Notes: generated from the letters alone by a model not told the origin. Numbered from the stretch's first letter, positions 8,679 through 17,114 are shown. The stretch: DNA of 64,000 bases from Methylocystis bryophila (GCF_027925445.1 NZ_AP027149.1:620001-684000), one strand, 5' to 3'. Numbers and translations are program-made.

Positions 8679-9050
8679 ATGTCCGATCCCTCCTACATTC
8701 TTCTCTATGTGGCCGATGTGGCGAAAAGCGCCGCATTTTATGAACGCTTGCTCGAGCGTCAGCCGGTCGAAAACTCGCCCGCCTTCGCGCTGTTCGTCTT
8801 GCAGTCTGGCGTCAAGCTCGGCCTGTGGGCGACATCGGATGTCGAGCCGCCGGCGAAGCGCACGGGAGGCGGCGCCGAGCTCGTCTTCACGTTGGAGAGC
8901 GAGGCGCAGGTCACGGGACGACATGAGGAATGGCGGAAGCAAGGCATTGAGATCCTGCAAAACCCTGTCTGGATGGATTTCGGATTCACCTTCGTCGGCG
9001 CCGATCTCGATGAGCACCGCCTTCGCGTCTTTGCGCCACGCAAGTCGTGA
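8679..9050 (+). CDS. VOC-family (glyoxalase/bleomycin-resistance fold) protein
   Basis: A 123-aa protein starting at the ATG at 8679 with CAAGAGG upstream; an earlier in-frame ATG at 8646 has no ribosome binding site. It has the paired beta-alpha-beta-beta-beta modules: PSYILLYVADVAKSAAFYERLL in the first and GRHEEWRKQGIEIL...FVGADLDEHRLRVF in the second. The family covers glyoxalases, dioxygenases and antibiotic-binding proteins; the reaction cannot be told. It is probably controlled by the WYL regulator just upstream. A strong terminator follows at 9078-9110. Confidence 0.85.
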   Translation: MSDPSYILLYVADVAKSAAFYERLLERQPVENSPAFALFVLQSGVKLGLWATSDVEPPAKRTGGGAELVFTLESEAQVTGRHEEWRKQGIEILQNPVWMDFGFTFVGADLDEHRLRVFAPRKS

Positions 9051-9077
9051 AAGAGCTGCTCGGCGTCTTTGAAATGC

Positions 9078-9110
9078 GGGCGCGTCTGCGAAGAGACGCG
9101 CCCCTATTTT
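9078..9110 (+). terminator. Rho-independent terminator after the VOC gene
   Basis: Perfect 10-bp stem GGGCGCGTCT / AGACGCGCCC with a 6-nt loop, followed by CTATTTTC. It lies 28 bp after the VOC stop codon and before the convergent AraC gene. Confidence 0.82.
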
Positions 9111-9132
9111 CACATTTGAACGCGCGCCTCGT

Positions 9133-9990
9133 CTATTTGAGCGGCAAATAAACGTCGGTCTTCAATTCGTGCTCCGGCGTGTCGGAGACGAGGTTCAGAT
9201 AGTGAAAAAAGAGCGGGAAGTCCCGCGGTTCTCTCCCACTTCCCGGCAGCCAATCCCTGTAGAGATAATAGGCGCATTCGCCAATGCGATCATGAGACCC
9301 CAGATGGCGCACGACCGCGCAAGGGCCGCCTGGAATGAGCTTGGTCAGGACGCCTTGCGCGTTCGGCGGAACGTCGGCGCTCACCTCTCCGCACAGATCG
9401 AAGCGGAAGGCCTGCGGCTCGGTCGTGTCCGGGTTGTCGTAGGCGATGCCGAAGGTTCGACAGCGATCCTTGGGCGATAGCTTGCTCTCCTTGCGCCATT
9501 CGATGAATGTCCGCGCAGAGTCCTTCACCAGCTCCGGCGGACCGCGATGCTCCAGCGCGGCCACTTTGACTTCACCGAAGTCTATGATCCTCACGTCCAT
9601 GTTTCTGCTCCTTCCGGGAGATGGAAATTGATGGGTTTTGCGCCATGGCTTCCAGGCGGGGGCGCTCCTGAATTGAGAAGGCGTCTGGCCGTATTCGCGC
9701 CTGAAGGCGCGAGAGAAAGACTCCGGCGTCTCGAAACCGGCCTCGAAGGCGACGTCGATGATCCTCGCCGTCGGTTCGAAGACGAGCCGATGCGACGCTC
9801 TCTTCAGCCGGAGATTCTGAACATAGCGGGCGACGCTCACGCCGACGTAAGCCGAAAACTGTCGGTGGAAGTGGAACTTCGAAAAGTTCGCCTCTCCGCT
9901 CAACCGCTCGACGGAAAGCTCCTCATCAAGATGCCGATCGATATAATCGAGCACTCTTGCGAAGCGTTTTCCGTAGGCGTCGCCGTTCAT
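9133..9990 (-). CDS. AraC-family regulator with GyrI-like effector domain (Rob/SbmC type)
   Basis: A 285-aa protein with ATG at 9990 preceded on its strand by GAGGAGGGG, which decides the start over a TTG/GTG-like frame extending to 10005. Residues about 5-105 carry two helix-turn-helix motifs (LSVERLSGEANFSKFHFHRQF; IIDVAFEAGFETPESFSRAFRREYG). Residues about 130-285 form a GyrI-like small-molecule binding domain (VRIIDFGEVKVAALEHRGPPE, IPGGPCAVVRHLGSHDRIGECAYYLY). Such proteins (Rob, BmrR-like) respond to hydrophobic compounds. No neighbour is an obvious target. Confidence 0.9.
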   Translation of the reverse strand: MNGDAYGKRFARVLDYIDRHLDEELSVERLSGEANFSKFHFHRQFSAYVGVSVARYVQNLRLKRASHRLVFEPTARIIDVAFEAGFETPESFSRAFRREYGQTPSQFRSAPAWKPWRKTHQFPSPGRSRNMDVRIIDFGEVKVAALEHRGPPELVKDSARTFIEWRKESKLSPKDRCRTFGIAYDNPDTTEPQAFRFDLCGEVSADVPPNAQGVLTKLIPGGPCAVVRHLGSHDRIGECAYYLYRDWLPGSGREPRDFPLFFHYLNLVSDTPEHELKTDVYLPLK

Positions 9991-10180
9991 CTTTCCCCTC
10001 CTCAACTGGGCGGGACTTTGCCCGAGCGGAGGGCGCCCGTCCTGACCGAGATTGCTGTTCTCTTCTCCCGACGCTTGAAGATGAGCGCTGTGGCTGGCTC
10101 AATCGATTTCCTTGGCGGGCGAGGACCCCTGGGATAGAACCGAGGCGAGATAGGGCCGGACGCGTCGTCAAGCGGCTCGA

Positions 10181-10291
10181 GAGCATGTCCCGGAGAAGTG
10201 CGAAGCGGTTTTCCGATCAGGACATGCTCTAAGTTTTTGTTTTGGCGCGGTTCCTTGTCGCTCGAACGATTCCGTTCGAGCGGGAAGCGCG
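10181..10291 (+). repeat. Dispersed repeat family A, copy 1
   Basis: Hairpin 1 has outer arms GAGCATGTCC/GGACATGCTC and inner arms CGG(A/G)A/TTCCG. A linker follows, then hairpin 2 with arms GCTCGAACG/CGTTCGAGC and loop ATTC. It ends 22 bp before the IalB gene, so it lies in that gene's leader. Confidence 0.88.
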
Positions 10292-10312
10292 CGAAGCCAA
10301 AGAGCGAGCGAC

Positions 10313-10864
10313 ATGATGAAGTGGATCCTGCTGACTCTCTGCGCGCTCTTGGCGCAGACGGCGCCCTCGAGCGCGGAAACCAAGCCGGCGACCCCAGCAG
10401 CTCCTGCCGATCCGAACGCCAAATCCGCCGCCTACGGCGACTGGATCCTTCACTGTCAAACGGTCGGCGCCGCTGCGCAAGCGCGCAAATCCTGCGAGGT
10501 GGTGCAGACCGTGAACCGGAAAGATCAGACGGCGCCCTTCGCGCAAATTGCTCTCGGCAGGCCGGCTGCAGGCGAGCCGATGATGGTGACGGTGGTTGTT
10601 CCAATCAATGTCTCATTCCCGAGCTCGGTGACGATCACGAACACCGACAAGGAAATGAAAACGGCCGAGCTCAGCTGGCGACGATGCGTGCCGGGAGGAT
10701 GTTTCGCGAGCCTTCCTTTGAAGGACGAGACCTTGAAGCTGTGGCGTTCTCACAGCGACCTATCCGGGAGGGTCAGCTTTAAGAACGCGGCGAATCAGGA
10801 TGTGGTCATGCCCCTGTCGTTCAAGGGGCTCTCGTCGGCTCTCGACGCGCTCGCGAAGGAGTGA
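10313..10864 (+). CDS. Invasion-associated locus B (IalB) family protein
   Basis: A 183-aa periplasmic precursor with a signal peptide ending at about SSA-ET (residue 21). The mature part has the IalB pattern: YGDWILHCQTV, KSCEVVQTV, MMVTVVVPINVSFPSSV, LSWRRCVPGGCFASLPL and VVMPLSFKGLSSAL. Four cysteines in two pairs suggest disulfides. In Bartonella IalB promotes erythrocyte entry; in free-living Hyphomicrobiales the role is unknown and probably relates to the envelope. Family A repeats flank it on both sides (ending at 10291 and starting at 10899). Confidence 0.9.
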   Translation: MMKWILLTLCALLAQTAPSSAETKPATPAAPADPNAKSAAYGDWILHCQTVGAAAQARKSCEVVQTVNRKDQTAPFAQIALGRPAAGEPMMVTVVVPINVSFPSSVTITNTDKEMKTAELSWRRCVPGGCFASLPLKDETLKLWRSHSDLSGRVSFKNAANQDVVMPLSFKGLSSALDALAKE

Positions 10865-10898
10865 TGGCGCCGCCGGATCGACCGCATCCGCCGTGTTA

Positions 10899-11010
10899 GA
10901 GCATGTCACGGAAAGGTGCGAAGCGGTTTTCCGGTCATGACATGCTCTAACTTTTTGACTTGGCGCGATTCCTTATCGCTCGAACGATTCCGTTCGAGCG
11001 GGAAACGCGC
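10899..11010 (+). repeat. Dispersed repeat family A, copy 2
   Basis: Outer arms GAGCATGTCA/TGACATGCTC, inner GGAAA/TTTCC with a G+A core, then hairpin 2 GCTCGAACG-ATTC-CGTTCGAGC and the end GGGAAACGCGC. The outer stem has the compensating change C-G to A-T relative to copy 1 (GTCC/GGAC to GTCA/TGAC), which preserves pairing. Confidence 0.9.
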
Positions 11011-11098
11011 GAGAGGCGCCCGCTTTGAATTCACGATCGACGGCGCCCGCGCGGCGCGTGACGCGGGCCTCGACAGCGATTTGGCGCCGCTCAGCTCA

Positions 11099-11695
11099 TT
11101 AAGCCGGCGAGGAGGTCTTCGCGCAGTCGATCGTCTCGCGCTCGGTGATGATGAAATCGAGCCTCTGGTCGTGCGGCTCGCTGGGTGCCGCCTCGCATTC
11201 TTGTAGCGAATAGGCGAGCCCGATGGCTGTGACCGGCCCTTCGGCCCGCAGGGTGCGCAGGGTGGCGTCATAGATGCCGCCGCCATAGCCCAGACGGATC
11301 CCCCGCCGGTCGAAGGCCGCAAGCGGCGCGAAAACGATCGTCGGCCGCCCCTCGGGTCGTCCCGGCGAAGGCTCGGAGAGGCCGAAGGGTCCCTTCTCCA
11401 ATTCATCGCCAGGTTCAAAGGCCCGAAAGCGCAAAGGCTGGCGCACCGCCGTCATCGCCGGCAGCAGAACCGGAAAGCCCTGCGCGTGGAGAGCCTCGAT
11501 AAGCAGCCGCGTGTTGACCTCGCTTCGAATGGGCCAATAGAGCGAGATAGCGGGACGCGCGTCGCCCGCGACCCGCCCGACCAGCGTGAGAGCGGCCGCC
11601 TTGATCGCGCCCGCCGCCTCATGGGCCTCGGCCGGAGCGATGAGATCGCGTCGTTCTAAGGCGTGCTTGCGGATGGTTGTTTTTGAAGCGGTCAT
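11099..11695 (-). CDS. 5-formyltetrahydrofolate cyclo-ligase
   Basis: A 198-aa enzyme converting 5-formyl-THF to 5,10-methenyl-THF with ATP. The N-terminus has the basic start IRKHALERRDLI, the middle YWPIRSEVNTRLLIEALHAQG, and the signature PLAAFDRRGIRLGYGGGIYD, where the family usually has GYGGGYYDR. The final part carries GLAYSLQE. In many alphaproteobacteria this gene follows the 6S RNA gene; a 6S RNA could not be recognised in the 160 bp upstream. It links to folate C1 metabolism. Confidence 0.92.
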   Translation of the reverse strand: MTASKTTIRKHALERRDLIAPAEAHEAAGAIKAAALTLVGRVAGDARPAISLYWPIRSEVNTRLLIEALHAQGFPVLLPAMTAVRQPLRFRAFEPGDELEKGPFGLSEPSPGRPEGRPTIVFAPLAAFDRRGIRLGYGGGIYDATLRTLRAEGPVTAIGLAYSLQECEAAPSEPHDQRLDFIITERETIDCAKTSSPA

Positions 11696-11856
11696 CGGCT
11701 CTATCCGAGGCGGCGGGCGGGTCGGCTCCCTATTCTTAATTCATCGCCCGCAGGGAAGGCCAGACGGAGGCGCCGCCGCATTCAGCCGGCGTTAATCGCG
11801 CCTCCATTACCAATCCCGGGTTCTTCCCTCCTGATACGATCGGAGCCAGCGGAAGC

Positions 11857-12129
11857 ATGCGACGATTCCTCCTGATGACACTGCCGGTGCTTGCGCTTGC
11901 CGCGCAGCCCGCGCAAGCCGGGCAGAACGTGGCGCTGTGTCTGGCGATCCAAAAGAACTTCAACGACTGCCAAAATCGGCAAAACCACAAGCGCCGCCAC
12001 TGGGAGCGGCAGCGGTATTGGGAATATGAGGAGTGGGGGGAGGAGGGTCCGCCCTGGGGACAAGAGGGACCGCCAGACGAAAACTGCGCCGCCTGGATCG
12101 TCGCGCTGAAGGCGAACCAATGCTTTTGA
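11857..12129 (+). CDS. Small secreted cysteine-containing protein, unknown
   Basis: A 90-aa precursor with a clear signal peptide (MRRFLLMTLPVLALAAQPAQA, cut after about residue 21). The mature part of about 69 aa contains four cysteines (VALCLAIQKNFNDC... and NCAAWIVALKANQC) flanking an aromatic, charged centre (HWERQRYWEYEEWGEEG) and Gly-Pro rich turns. The cysteines could form two disulfides. I do not recognise a family. It is convergent with the next gene, whose stop is only 11 bp away. Confidence 0.65.
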   Translation: MRRFLLMTLPVLALAAQPAQAGQNVALCLAIQKNFNDCQNRQNHKRRHWERQRYWEYEEWGEEGPPWGQEGPPDENCAAWIVALKANQCF

Positions 12130-12139
12130 GCGCAGCGGG

Positions 12140-12535
12140 TCAGCGGCGGCGCCCTCGCCGAGAAGCCGGCTTTGCGACGACATTCCCACGCCCCCCGACC
12201 TGGACGTGGACGCGGCCGCCGCTACGCGGCGCGGCGTGGTAAACGATCCGGCCGCCACGAGCCCTTACAGCCACGCGCCGCGGCGCCGGCGCCTCTTTCT
12301 CTGGGGTCGCGGCTGTTTTCTCTGGCGCCTCTGCTTGCGGCTGCGCCGCGGCGGGCGCGGCTTGCGCCGGTGGAGCCGCCGTCTTTTTGCCCCCAGCGGC
12401 GCCGAGCGTTGCGATGCAATGGGCGTATTCGCGCGAGTCCTGGATCCCCTCGCAGGCGTCGTAATTGAGGGGCTCGGCGGCGGCCGTCGCCGCGAGCAGG
12501 ACCGCGGTCAAATGGGCGATCACGCGCATTCTCAT
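12140..12535 (-). CDS. Secreted Ala/Pro-rich basic protein, unknown
   Basis: A 131-aa precursor with a signal peptide (to about AAA-EP, residue 20), a short conserved-looking head with two cysteines (YDACEGIQDSREYAHCIA), a low-complexity Ala/Pro/Lys linker and a basic Gly/Arg tail (ending ASRRGRRR). The ATG at 12535 overlaps the pheT stop (ATGA), so it is translationally coupled to pheT; an ATG at 12529 is an alternative. Coupling of an exported protein to a tRNA synthetase gene gives no clue to its role. Confidence 0.7.
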   Translation of the reverse strand: MRMRVIAHLTAVLLAATAAAEPLNYDACEGIQDSREYAHCIATLGAAGGKKTAAPPAQAAPAAAQPQAEAPEKTAATPEKEAPAPRRVAVRARGGRIVYHAAPRSGGRVHVQVGGRGNVVAKPASRRGRRR

Positions 12536-14949
12536 CCCCTGAGAACAGCTCCCGTTCTTTTCGCCGCTTCAGTGACGATCTTCTCGGCGATCGCCTCGAT
12601 CTCGGCGTCTGTCGGCGTCTTGTCCCGGGGCTGCAGGGTCACGGCGACGCCGATCGACTTCTTGCCTTCGGGAACGCCGACGCCCTCATAGACGTCGAAG
12701 ATGGTCGCGCCCGAGAGCAGCGTCCTGTCGGCGGCGAGCACCGCCCGCAGCAATTCGCCCGCCGGCCGCTCGCGATCGACAATGAAGGCGAAGTCGCGCG
12801 ATAGCGGCTGCAGGTCGGAGATTTCGAGCTTGGCCTTGGTCCTCGTCGCCTTGGCCTTGGCGGCGGGCAGCAGGTCGAGGAAAATCTCGAAGACGGCGAT
12901 CGGGCCCTCGACATCGAGCTCGGCGAGCACGCGCGGATGGATCTCGCCGAAGACGCCGACGCAGCTCTTGGGCCCGAATTGCAAGGTGGCGCTGCGGCCG
13001 GGATGGAGATAGGCCGGCCCGCCGGGAACGATCTGCGCGCCCTGGACTCCGAGCGCCGCCAACAGCGCCATCGCGTCGGCCTTGGCGTCGTAGAGCCCCG
13101 CCTCTCGTGTCCGCGCCGCCCAGTGACGGCCCTGCGTCTCGCTCGTGGCGAGGCCGCGCCTCAGCCCCGCGGCGGCGAGGCGCTGGCCCTTGTCATCGTC
13201 GGTCATGAAGACCTGGCCGATCTCGAACAGCGCCGCGTCGTCCAGCGCCCGCGCCGCATTGCGGCCGGCCGCCGCCACGAGCCCGGCGAGCAGGCTCGGC
13301 CGCATGTCCGAGAGCTCCGCGGCGATCGGATTGGCGAGCGCCAGCGACGGCGCGCCGCCGCCGAAAGCCTTGGCCTCCTTCGCCGAGACGAAGGACCAGG
13401 TGACGGCCTCGACGAGACCTTGCGCGGCGAGCGTCCGCCGCGCCGCGCGGGCGCGTTTCTGCAACGGCGTCATGATGGGCGCAGCGACGCCTTCCGCACG
13501 CGGCAACGGCGTCGCAGGGACGCGCTCGAGGCCGGCGATGCGAAGAATTTCCTCGACGAGATCGGCCTTGCCCTCGATATCGGGCCGCCAGGAGGGGATC
13601 GTGATCCGCGCGCTGGCCGCTCCCGCATGCTCGACCGAGAAGCCCAGCCGTTTCAGAATGTCGTCGGCTTCCGGCGGCGTGATGTCGACGCCGGCGAGGC
13701 GCCTCGTCTCGCTGTAGGGGAAATCGATGCGCCGCCGCTCGGCGGGGACCGCGCCGGCAAGATGGATTTCAGAGGGCTCACCGCCGCAAAATTCCATCAC
13801 GAGGCGCGTCGCCAGCTCGAGCCCCGGCAGCGCGAAGTCCGGGTCGACGCCGCGCTCGAAACGGTAGCGCGCGTCGGTTACGATGCCGAGCTTGCGGCCG
13901 CTCTTGGCGATATTGGCCGGATCCCAGAGCGCCGTCTCGATCAGCACGTCGACCGTGCCCTCGTCGCAGCCGGAGGCTTCTCCGCCCATGAGGCCGGCAA
14001 GGGACTCGGGGCCCCCATCGTCGCAGATGGCGACGACATTCTCGTCGAGAGCATAGGTCTTCCCGTCGAGCGCGAGCAGGCTCTCGCTTGTCTTAGCCCG
14101 GCGAATGGTGAGATCGCCCTTGATCTTCTTGGCGTCGAAGACATGCAGGGGGCGGCCGCGGTCGAAGGTCAGGAAATTCGTGACGTCGACGAGCGCGTTG
14201 ATGGGGCGAAGGCCGATGGCGCGCAGGCGGTCCTGCAGCCATTGGGGACTAGCCCCGTTCTTCACGCCGCGCACGAGCCGCAGCGCGAAGAGCGGCGCGA
14301 GATGCGCGTCAGCGGGCGTCAAATCGAGCTTCACCTTCACGGGGCAAGGGAACTTGCCCTCGATCGCCTCGGGGTCGCGCTTGCGCAGGCGGCCGAGTCC
14401 GGCGGCGGCGAGATCGCGGGCTATTCCTGACACGCCGGCTGCGTCCGGCCGGTTCGGGGTCAGATTGATCTCGATGACCGGATCGTCGAGCCCGGCCCAG
14501 GGCGCATAGGCCGCGCCGACCGGAGCGCTGGAATCGAGCTCCAGGATTCCATGCGAGTCGCCGCCGAGCCCGAGCTCTTCGGCTGAGCACAACATCCCGA
14601 GCGATTCGACGCCGCGGATCACGCCTTTGCCGAGCGTGAAATTCTTGCCGGGAATATGGGTCCCCGGCGCGGCGAACACTGTTTTGAGCCCTTTGCGGGC
14701 GTTGGGCGCGCCACAGACGACCTGCAGAGGCGCGCCGGCGCCCGTCGCGACCTTGCAGACCTGAAGGCGATCGGCGTCGGGATGGCGATCCGCCTCGACG
14801 ATCTCGGCGATGACGAAGTCTTTCAGGGCGGCGGCGGGATCGTGAACGGCCTCCACCTCCAGCCCGATGCGAGTGAGCGTCTCGACGATCTCACCGAGGG
14901 GGGCGTCAGTTTCGAGATGGTCTTTGAGCCAGGAGAGGGTGAGCTTCAT
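12532..14949 (-). CDS. pheT: Phenylalanine-tRNA ligase beta subunit
   Basis: An 805-aa protein of normal length. It has the N-terminal tRNA-binding OB fold (residues about 38-150, VIAEIVEADRHPDADRLQVCKV), the B3/B4 editing domain (about 210-390), the B5 domain (about 400-470, RRIDFPYSETRRLAGVDI), the catalytic-like core and the C-terminal ferredoxin-fold anticodon-binding domain (about 710-805, SDLQPLSRDFAFIVDRERPAGEL). It needs PheS for activity. In most bacteria pheS lies just upstream; here the upstream neighbour is a divergent receiver-like gene and no pheS is in the window. The pheS-pheT operon is therefore split in this genome. Confidence 0.97.
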   Translation of the reverse strand: MKLTLSWLKDHLETDAPLGEIVETLTRIGLEVEAVHDPAAALKDFVIAEIVEADRHPDADRLQVCKVATGAGAPLQVVCGAPNARKGLKTVFAAPGTHIPGKNFTLGKGVIRGVESLGMLCSAEELGLGGDSHGILELDSSAPVGAAYAPWAGLDDPVIEINLTPNRPDAAGVSGIARDLAAAGLGRLRKRDPEAIEGKFPCPVKVKLDLTPADAHLAPLFALRLVRGVKNGASPQWLQDRLRAIGLRPINALVDVTNFLTFDRGRPLHVFDAKKIKGDLTIRRAKTSESLLALDGKTYALDENVVAICDDGGPESLAGLMGGEASGCDEGTVDVLIETALWDPANIAKSGRKLGIVTDARYRFERGVDPDFALPGLELATRLVMEFCGGEPSEIHLAGAVPAERRRIDFPYSETRRLAGVDITPPEADDILKRLGFSVEHAGAASARITIPSWRPDIEGKADLVEEILRIAGLERVPATPLPRAEGVAAPIMTPLQKRARAARRTLAAQGLVEAVTWSFVSAKEAKAFGGGAPSLALANPIAAELSDMRPSLLAGLVAAAGRNAARALDDAALFEIGQVFMTDDDKGQRLAAAGLRRGLATSETQGRHWAARTREAGLYDAKADAMALLAALGVQGAQIVPGGPAYLHPGRSATLQFGPKSCVGVFGEIHPRVLAELDVEGPIAVFEIFLDLLPAAKAKATRTKAKLEISDLQPLSRDFAFIVDRERPAGELLRAVLAADRTLLSGATIFDVYEGVGVPEGKKSIGVAVTLQPRDKTPTDAEIEAIAEKIVTEAAKRTGAVLRG

Positions 14950-15150
14950 TTCGTCCTGAATAATGGTCGCGCTTGAGATCGCTGGGTGACGCTTCGGGCT
15001 TTAACATTGTCCGCCTCGGCGCTCAATTTTGCGTTGGCCGCCTCGTGCCGCGCTCTTCCGCCCCCGCCGGCCCCGAGGCGGGCGTTCGTCGCGTGCCGGC
15101 TTTCAAGGCATGGTCTTTGCTTCGCCGAGGGCGCAAAATCGGGGGATCGA

Positions 15151-15558
15151 ATGCAAATTGGCGTTGAGAGCAACACGGCTGTCGACAACAAGCGAATCTT
15201 CGTGATCGACGAGGACGAGATCATTCGCGCGGCGATTCAGTTCATGCTGCATGACGAGAACGAAACGCATGAAGCGCCGAGCCTCGAATGGGCTTATGAG
15301 AAGGCCGTCGACTGGCCGCCGGACCTCGTCTTCGTCTCAGAAGCGTTGATGCGGCGTCATGGCGGCGCGCTTTATGGGGAAATCCGCGAGCGGCTGCGCG
15401 GGCCGAAAATCGTCGTCGTGCTGGAGCCCGGCGCCGTCGACCTCGCCAAGCAATGCCTCGCGGACGGCGCCGACAGCGTCGCCATCAAGCCGTTGCGCAT
15501 TGAGCTCATGCGCCGGAAGGCGGATCTCCTGCTCGGCCGGCTCGCAGAATCTGCTTAA
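15151..15558 (+). CDS. Degenerate receiver-domain (REC) protein
   Basis: A 135-aa protein with ATG at 15151 behind GGGGGATCG; a frame extending upstream to 14986 lacks any family similarity. It has a CheY-like plan: IFVIDEDEIIRAA with the acidic pocket (Asp20, Glu21, Asp22), a central strand PPDLVFVSEALM, and SVAIKPLR with the conserved Lys (about 113). The phosphorylatable Asp at the end of the central strand is replaced by Ser63, and the usual Thr/Ser is Glu92 (VVVLEPGA). It probably cannot be phosphorylated in the standard way and may act as a constitutive protein-interaction module. No output domain or partner kinase lies nearby. Confidence 0.75.
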   Translation: MQIGVESNTAVDNKRIFVIDEDEIIRAAIQFMLHDENETHEAPSLEWAYEKAVDWPPDLVFVSEALMRRHGGALYGEIRERLRGPKIVVVLEPGAVDLAKQCLADGADSVAIKPLRIELMRRKADLLLGRLAESA

Positions 15559-15708
15559 ATATCCGGCATGACAGCCAAGGCGGGCGCTTCGGGCAAATCG
15601 GCTCGGCGCCGGCCCTTGTCCTTACGCGCCCCGCAAAAGTGAAGGACCCACCGGAAGGATCGGGGCCTATTTTATTATCCGCTTCGCCGAAAGGCTTCGC
15701 CCGCCCTC

Positions 15709-15742
15709 CGTCATGCCCGCGCTTGTCGCGGGCATCCACGCG
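15709..15742. repeat. Short palindromic repeat (REP-like)
   Basis: An inverted repeat around GCCCGCG-CTTGT-CGCGGGC within CGTCATGCCCGCG..., a motif that is widely dispersed in alphaproteobacterial genomes. It lies in the 295-bp gap 15559-15853, which otherwise shows no gene. It may act as the terminator for the receiver gene or the convergent SIR2-like gene. Confidence 0.65.
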
Positions 15743-15853
15743 ATGACGCCTTAGGCGCTGAAAGAAGCGCGGCGCTATGCGATGGCGTGGTTGGGCGGCC
15801 TTGTGTCGTGTTCAATCGCCTTTTCCTCGTGGAGCGCGCCTATCACGAAAACT

Positions 15854-16741
15854 TTAAGGCGTCTCGGCGAGGACCTTGGCGCTCGTCAAGGCCGCGACGA
15901 ACTCCTGCAGCGGCGCGTCAATGCGCGTGATATTCTGCTCCGCGAGGAATTTTTGCTCGTTCTTCGTCAGGGGTCCTTCGAGGACGGCCCAGTGGCGCTC
16001 GGAGGAGCGCTTCATGAGCTGTCTGGCGTAGCTGCGCTCGATCTGCGTTGCGAAACGGCATCCCAGAAAGAGGAAGCTGCGCCCTCTTCGCAAGGTCTGC
16101 ACCGTGTCCGGAATGGGCGTTTGAATGTCGATCTCTGTCAGCACTTCGACATAGTCGGAATCCGAGACGATATAGTTCGACGCCGGCGCGAAGGACCCGA
16201 TCGGCTCGTAAATCAGCGTGCGCCAGGAGAGCGTCGCCTCGGGCGCCTCAGCCGGGGCCTTCGCCCCGGACTCGTCGCGCTCGAAAGGCTTGCCGGGGAT
16301 GCGCTCGCCGTCGGCGGAAAACCAGTGAACCCATTCGCCCCAGTGCTCGGCTTGGCTGACGCCCTGCACGAGACCCCAGTCTTTGCGCTTCTGGAAGGCC
16401 TTTTGCGGCAGATCGTCGTACCAGCCGTTGACGAGGAGCGGCAGCTTGCTTCGGGCGGCGAGCCAGTCGTGCAGCGGCGACGGCTCGGCCGAAGGCGCGA
16501 AAGCCTTGTTTAGGGCGGCCACGAGCGTCTTGCGATGCTTGAAGTTTTCGATGTACTGCGCCGCGGCCGTCAGATTGTTGCGTATCTTGTGCGGCACGGT
16601 CGTGGCGCTCGTCAGATGCGCGACGAGCGCTTCCGGCGACTCCGGGAGCACGCTTTGCGTCAGCTTCAAGACGCCCGGGCCGAGATAAGGGATGATCTCT
16701 CCCCGCTCGAAGGCGGCGCTGATTTCGTCGAGCATCGACAT
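15854..16741 (-). CDS. SIR2-like domain protein in the nif island
   Basis: A 295-aa protein whose start (LDEISAAFERGEIIPYLGPGVLKLT) resembles the nucleotide-binding start of the SIR2_2 family, and whose later parts (LLVNGWYDDLPQKAF, SFLFLGCRFATQIERSYARQLMKRSSERHWAVLEG) match SIR2-like NADases and deacylase relatives. The canonical GAGIS motif is altered to LGPGVL, so NAD binding is likely but deacylase activity is uncertain. It is 68 bp downstream of the nif-type ferredoxin gene on the same strand and probably shares its sigma-54 promoter. That suggests a role during nitrogen fixation, for example sensing of NAD or modification of nitrogenase components (inference). Confidence 0.72.
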   Translation of the reverse strand: MSMLDEISAAFERGEIIPYLGPGVLKLTQSVLPESPEALVAHLTSATTVPHKIRNNLTAAAQYIENFKHRKTLVAALNKAFAPSAEPSPLHDWLAARSKLPLLVNGWYDDLPQKAFQKRKDWGLVQGVSQAEHWGEWVHWFSADGERIPGKPFERDESGAKAPAEAPEATLSWRTLIYEPIGSFAPASNYIVSDSDYVEVLTEIDIQTPIPDTVQTLRRGRSFLFLGCRFATQIERSYARQLMKRSSERHWAVLEGPLTKNEQKFLAEQNITRIDAPLQEFVAALTSAKVLAETP

Positions 16742-16808
16742 CTCCTGCAGGACGCTAAAGCCGATGGGCTTTAGCGATCAGCGTTCGCTCCAAGTCATGT
16801 CGGAGAGC

Positions 16809-17114
16809 TTACAAACCCGACCCGAAGCCGAGCAGCTCCACCGTCACATTTTCTGTGCCAAACAGGGTTTGGCAGGCGAGGCGCGATTTCGAGCCGACGC
16901 CGGGAATCGTGTCGAGCTTCTCATTCTCGGCGCGCTGCATCTTGGAGAGGCTCTTGCGGCCTTCCTGAATAAAAACATGGCACTCGCCGCATTTGGCCTC
17001 GCCGCCGCATTTGCTGACGATTTTCTCTCCCGTCGCCAATATGGCGTCGAGCAACCTCGTTCCGGGCTCGGCGTCCGTGGTCTTGCCAGAGGGAAGCAAA
17101 GTCAGCGTCGGCAT
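16809..17114 (-). CDS. 2Fe-2S ferredoxin, nif-associated
   Basis: A 101-aa ferredoxin. The ATG at 17114 has GGAG seven bases upstream and is chosen over an upstream start at 17171 that lies within the promoter. The plant/adrenodoxin-type cluster motif is C-x5-C-x2-C ... C: SKCGGEAKCGECHVF and, about 35 residues later, RLACQT. It would carry electrons or protect nitrogenase in the cytoplasm. A match to the sigma-54 consensus at 17155-17170 puts it under NifA control, and nifA is divergent just upstream. Shethna-type FeSII protein is an alternative role but its spacing differs. Confidence 0.9.
   Translation of the reverse strand: MPTLTLLPSGKTTDAEPGTRLLDAILATGEKIVSKCGGEAKCGECHVFIQEGRKSLSKMQRAENEKLDTIPGVGSKSRLACQTLFGTENVTVELLGFGSGL

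Noticed and set aside
11696..11856. Possible 6S RNA upstream of the 5-formyl-THF cyclo-ligase gene, a position where alphaproteobacteria often carry it.
   Set aside because: The 160 bp do not show a long imperfect hairpin with the central bulge that I could recognise, and the usual zapA neighbour is absent.
14986..15150. Longer start of the receiver-like protein.
   Set aside because: The first 55 residues match nothing in the REC family, whereas ATG 15151 has a G-rich ribosome binding site.
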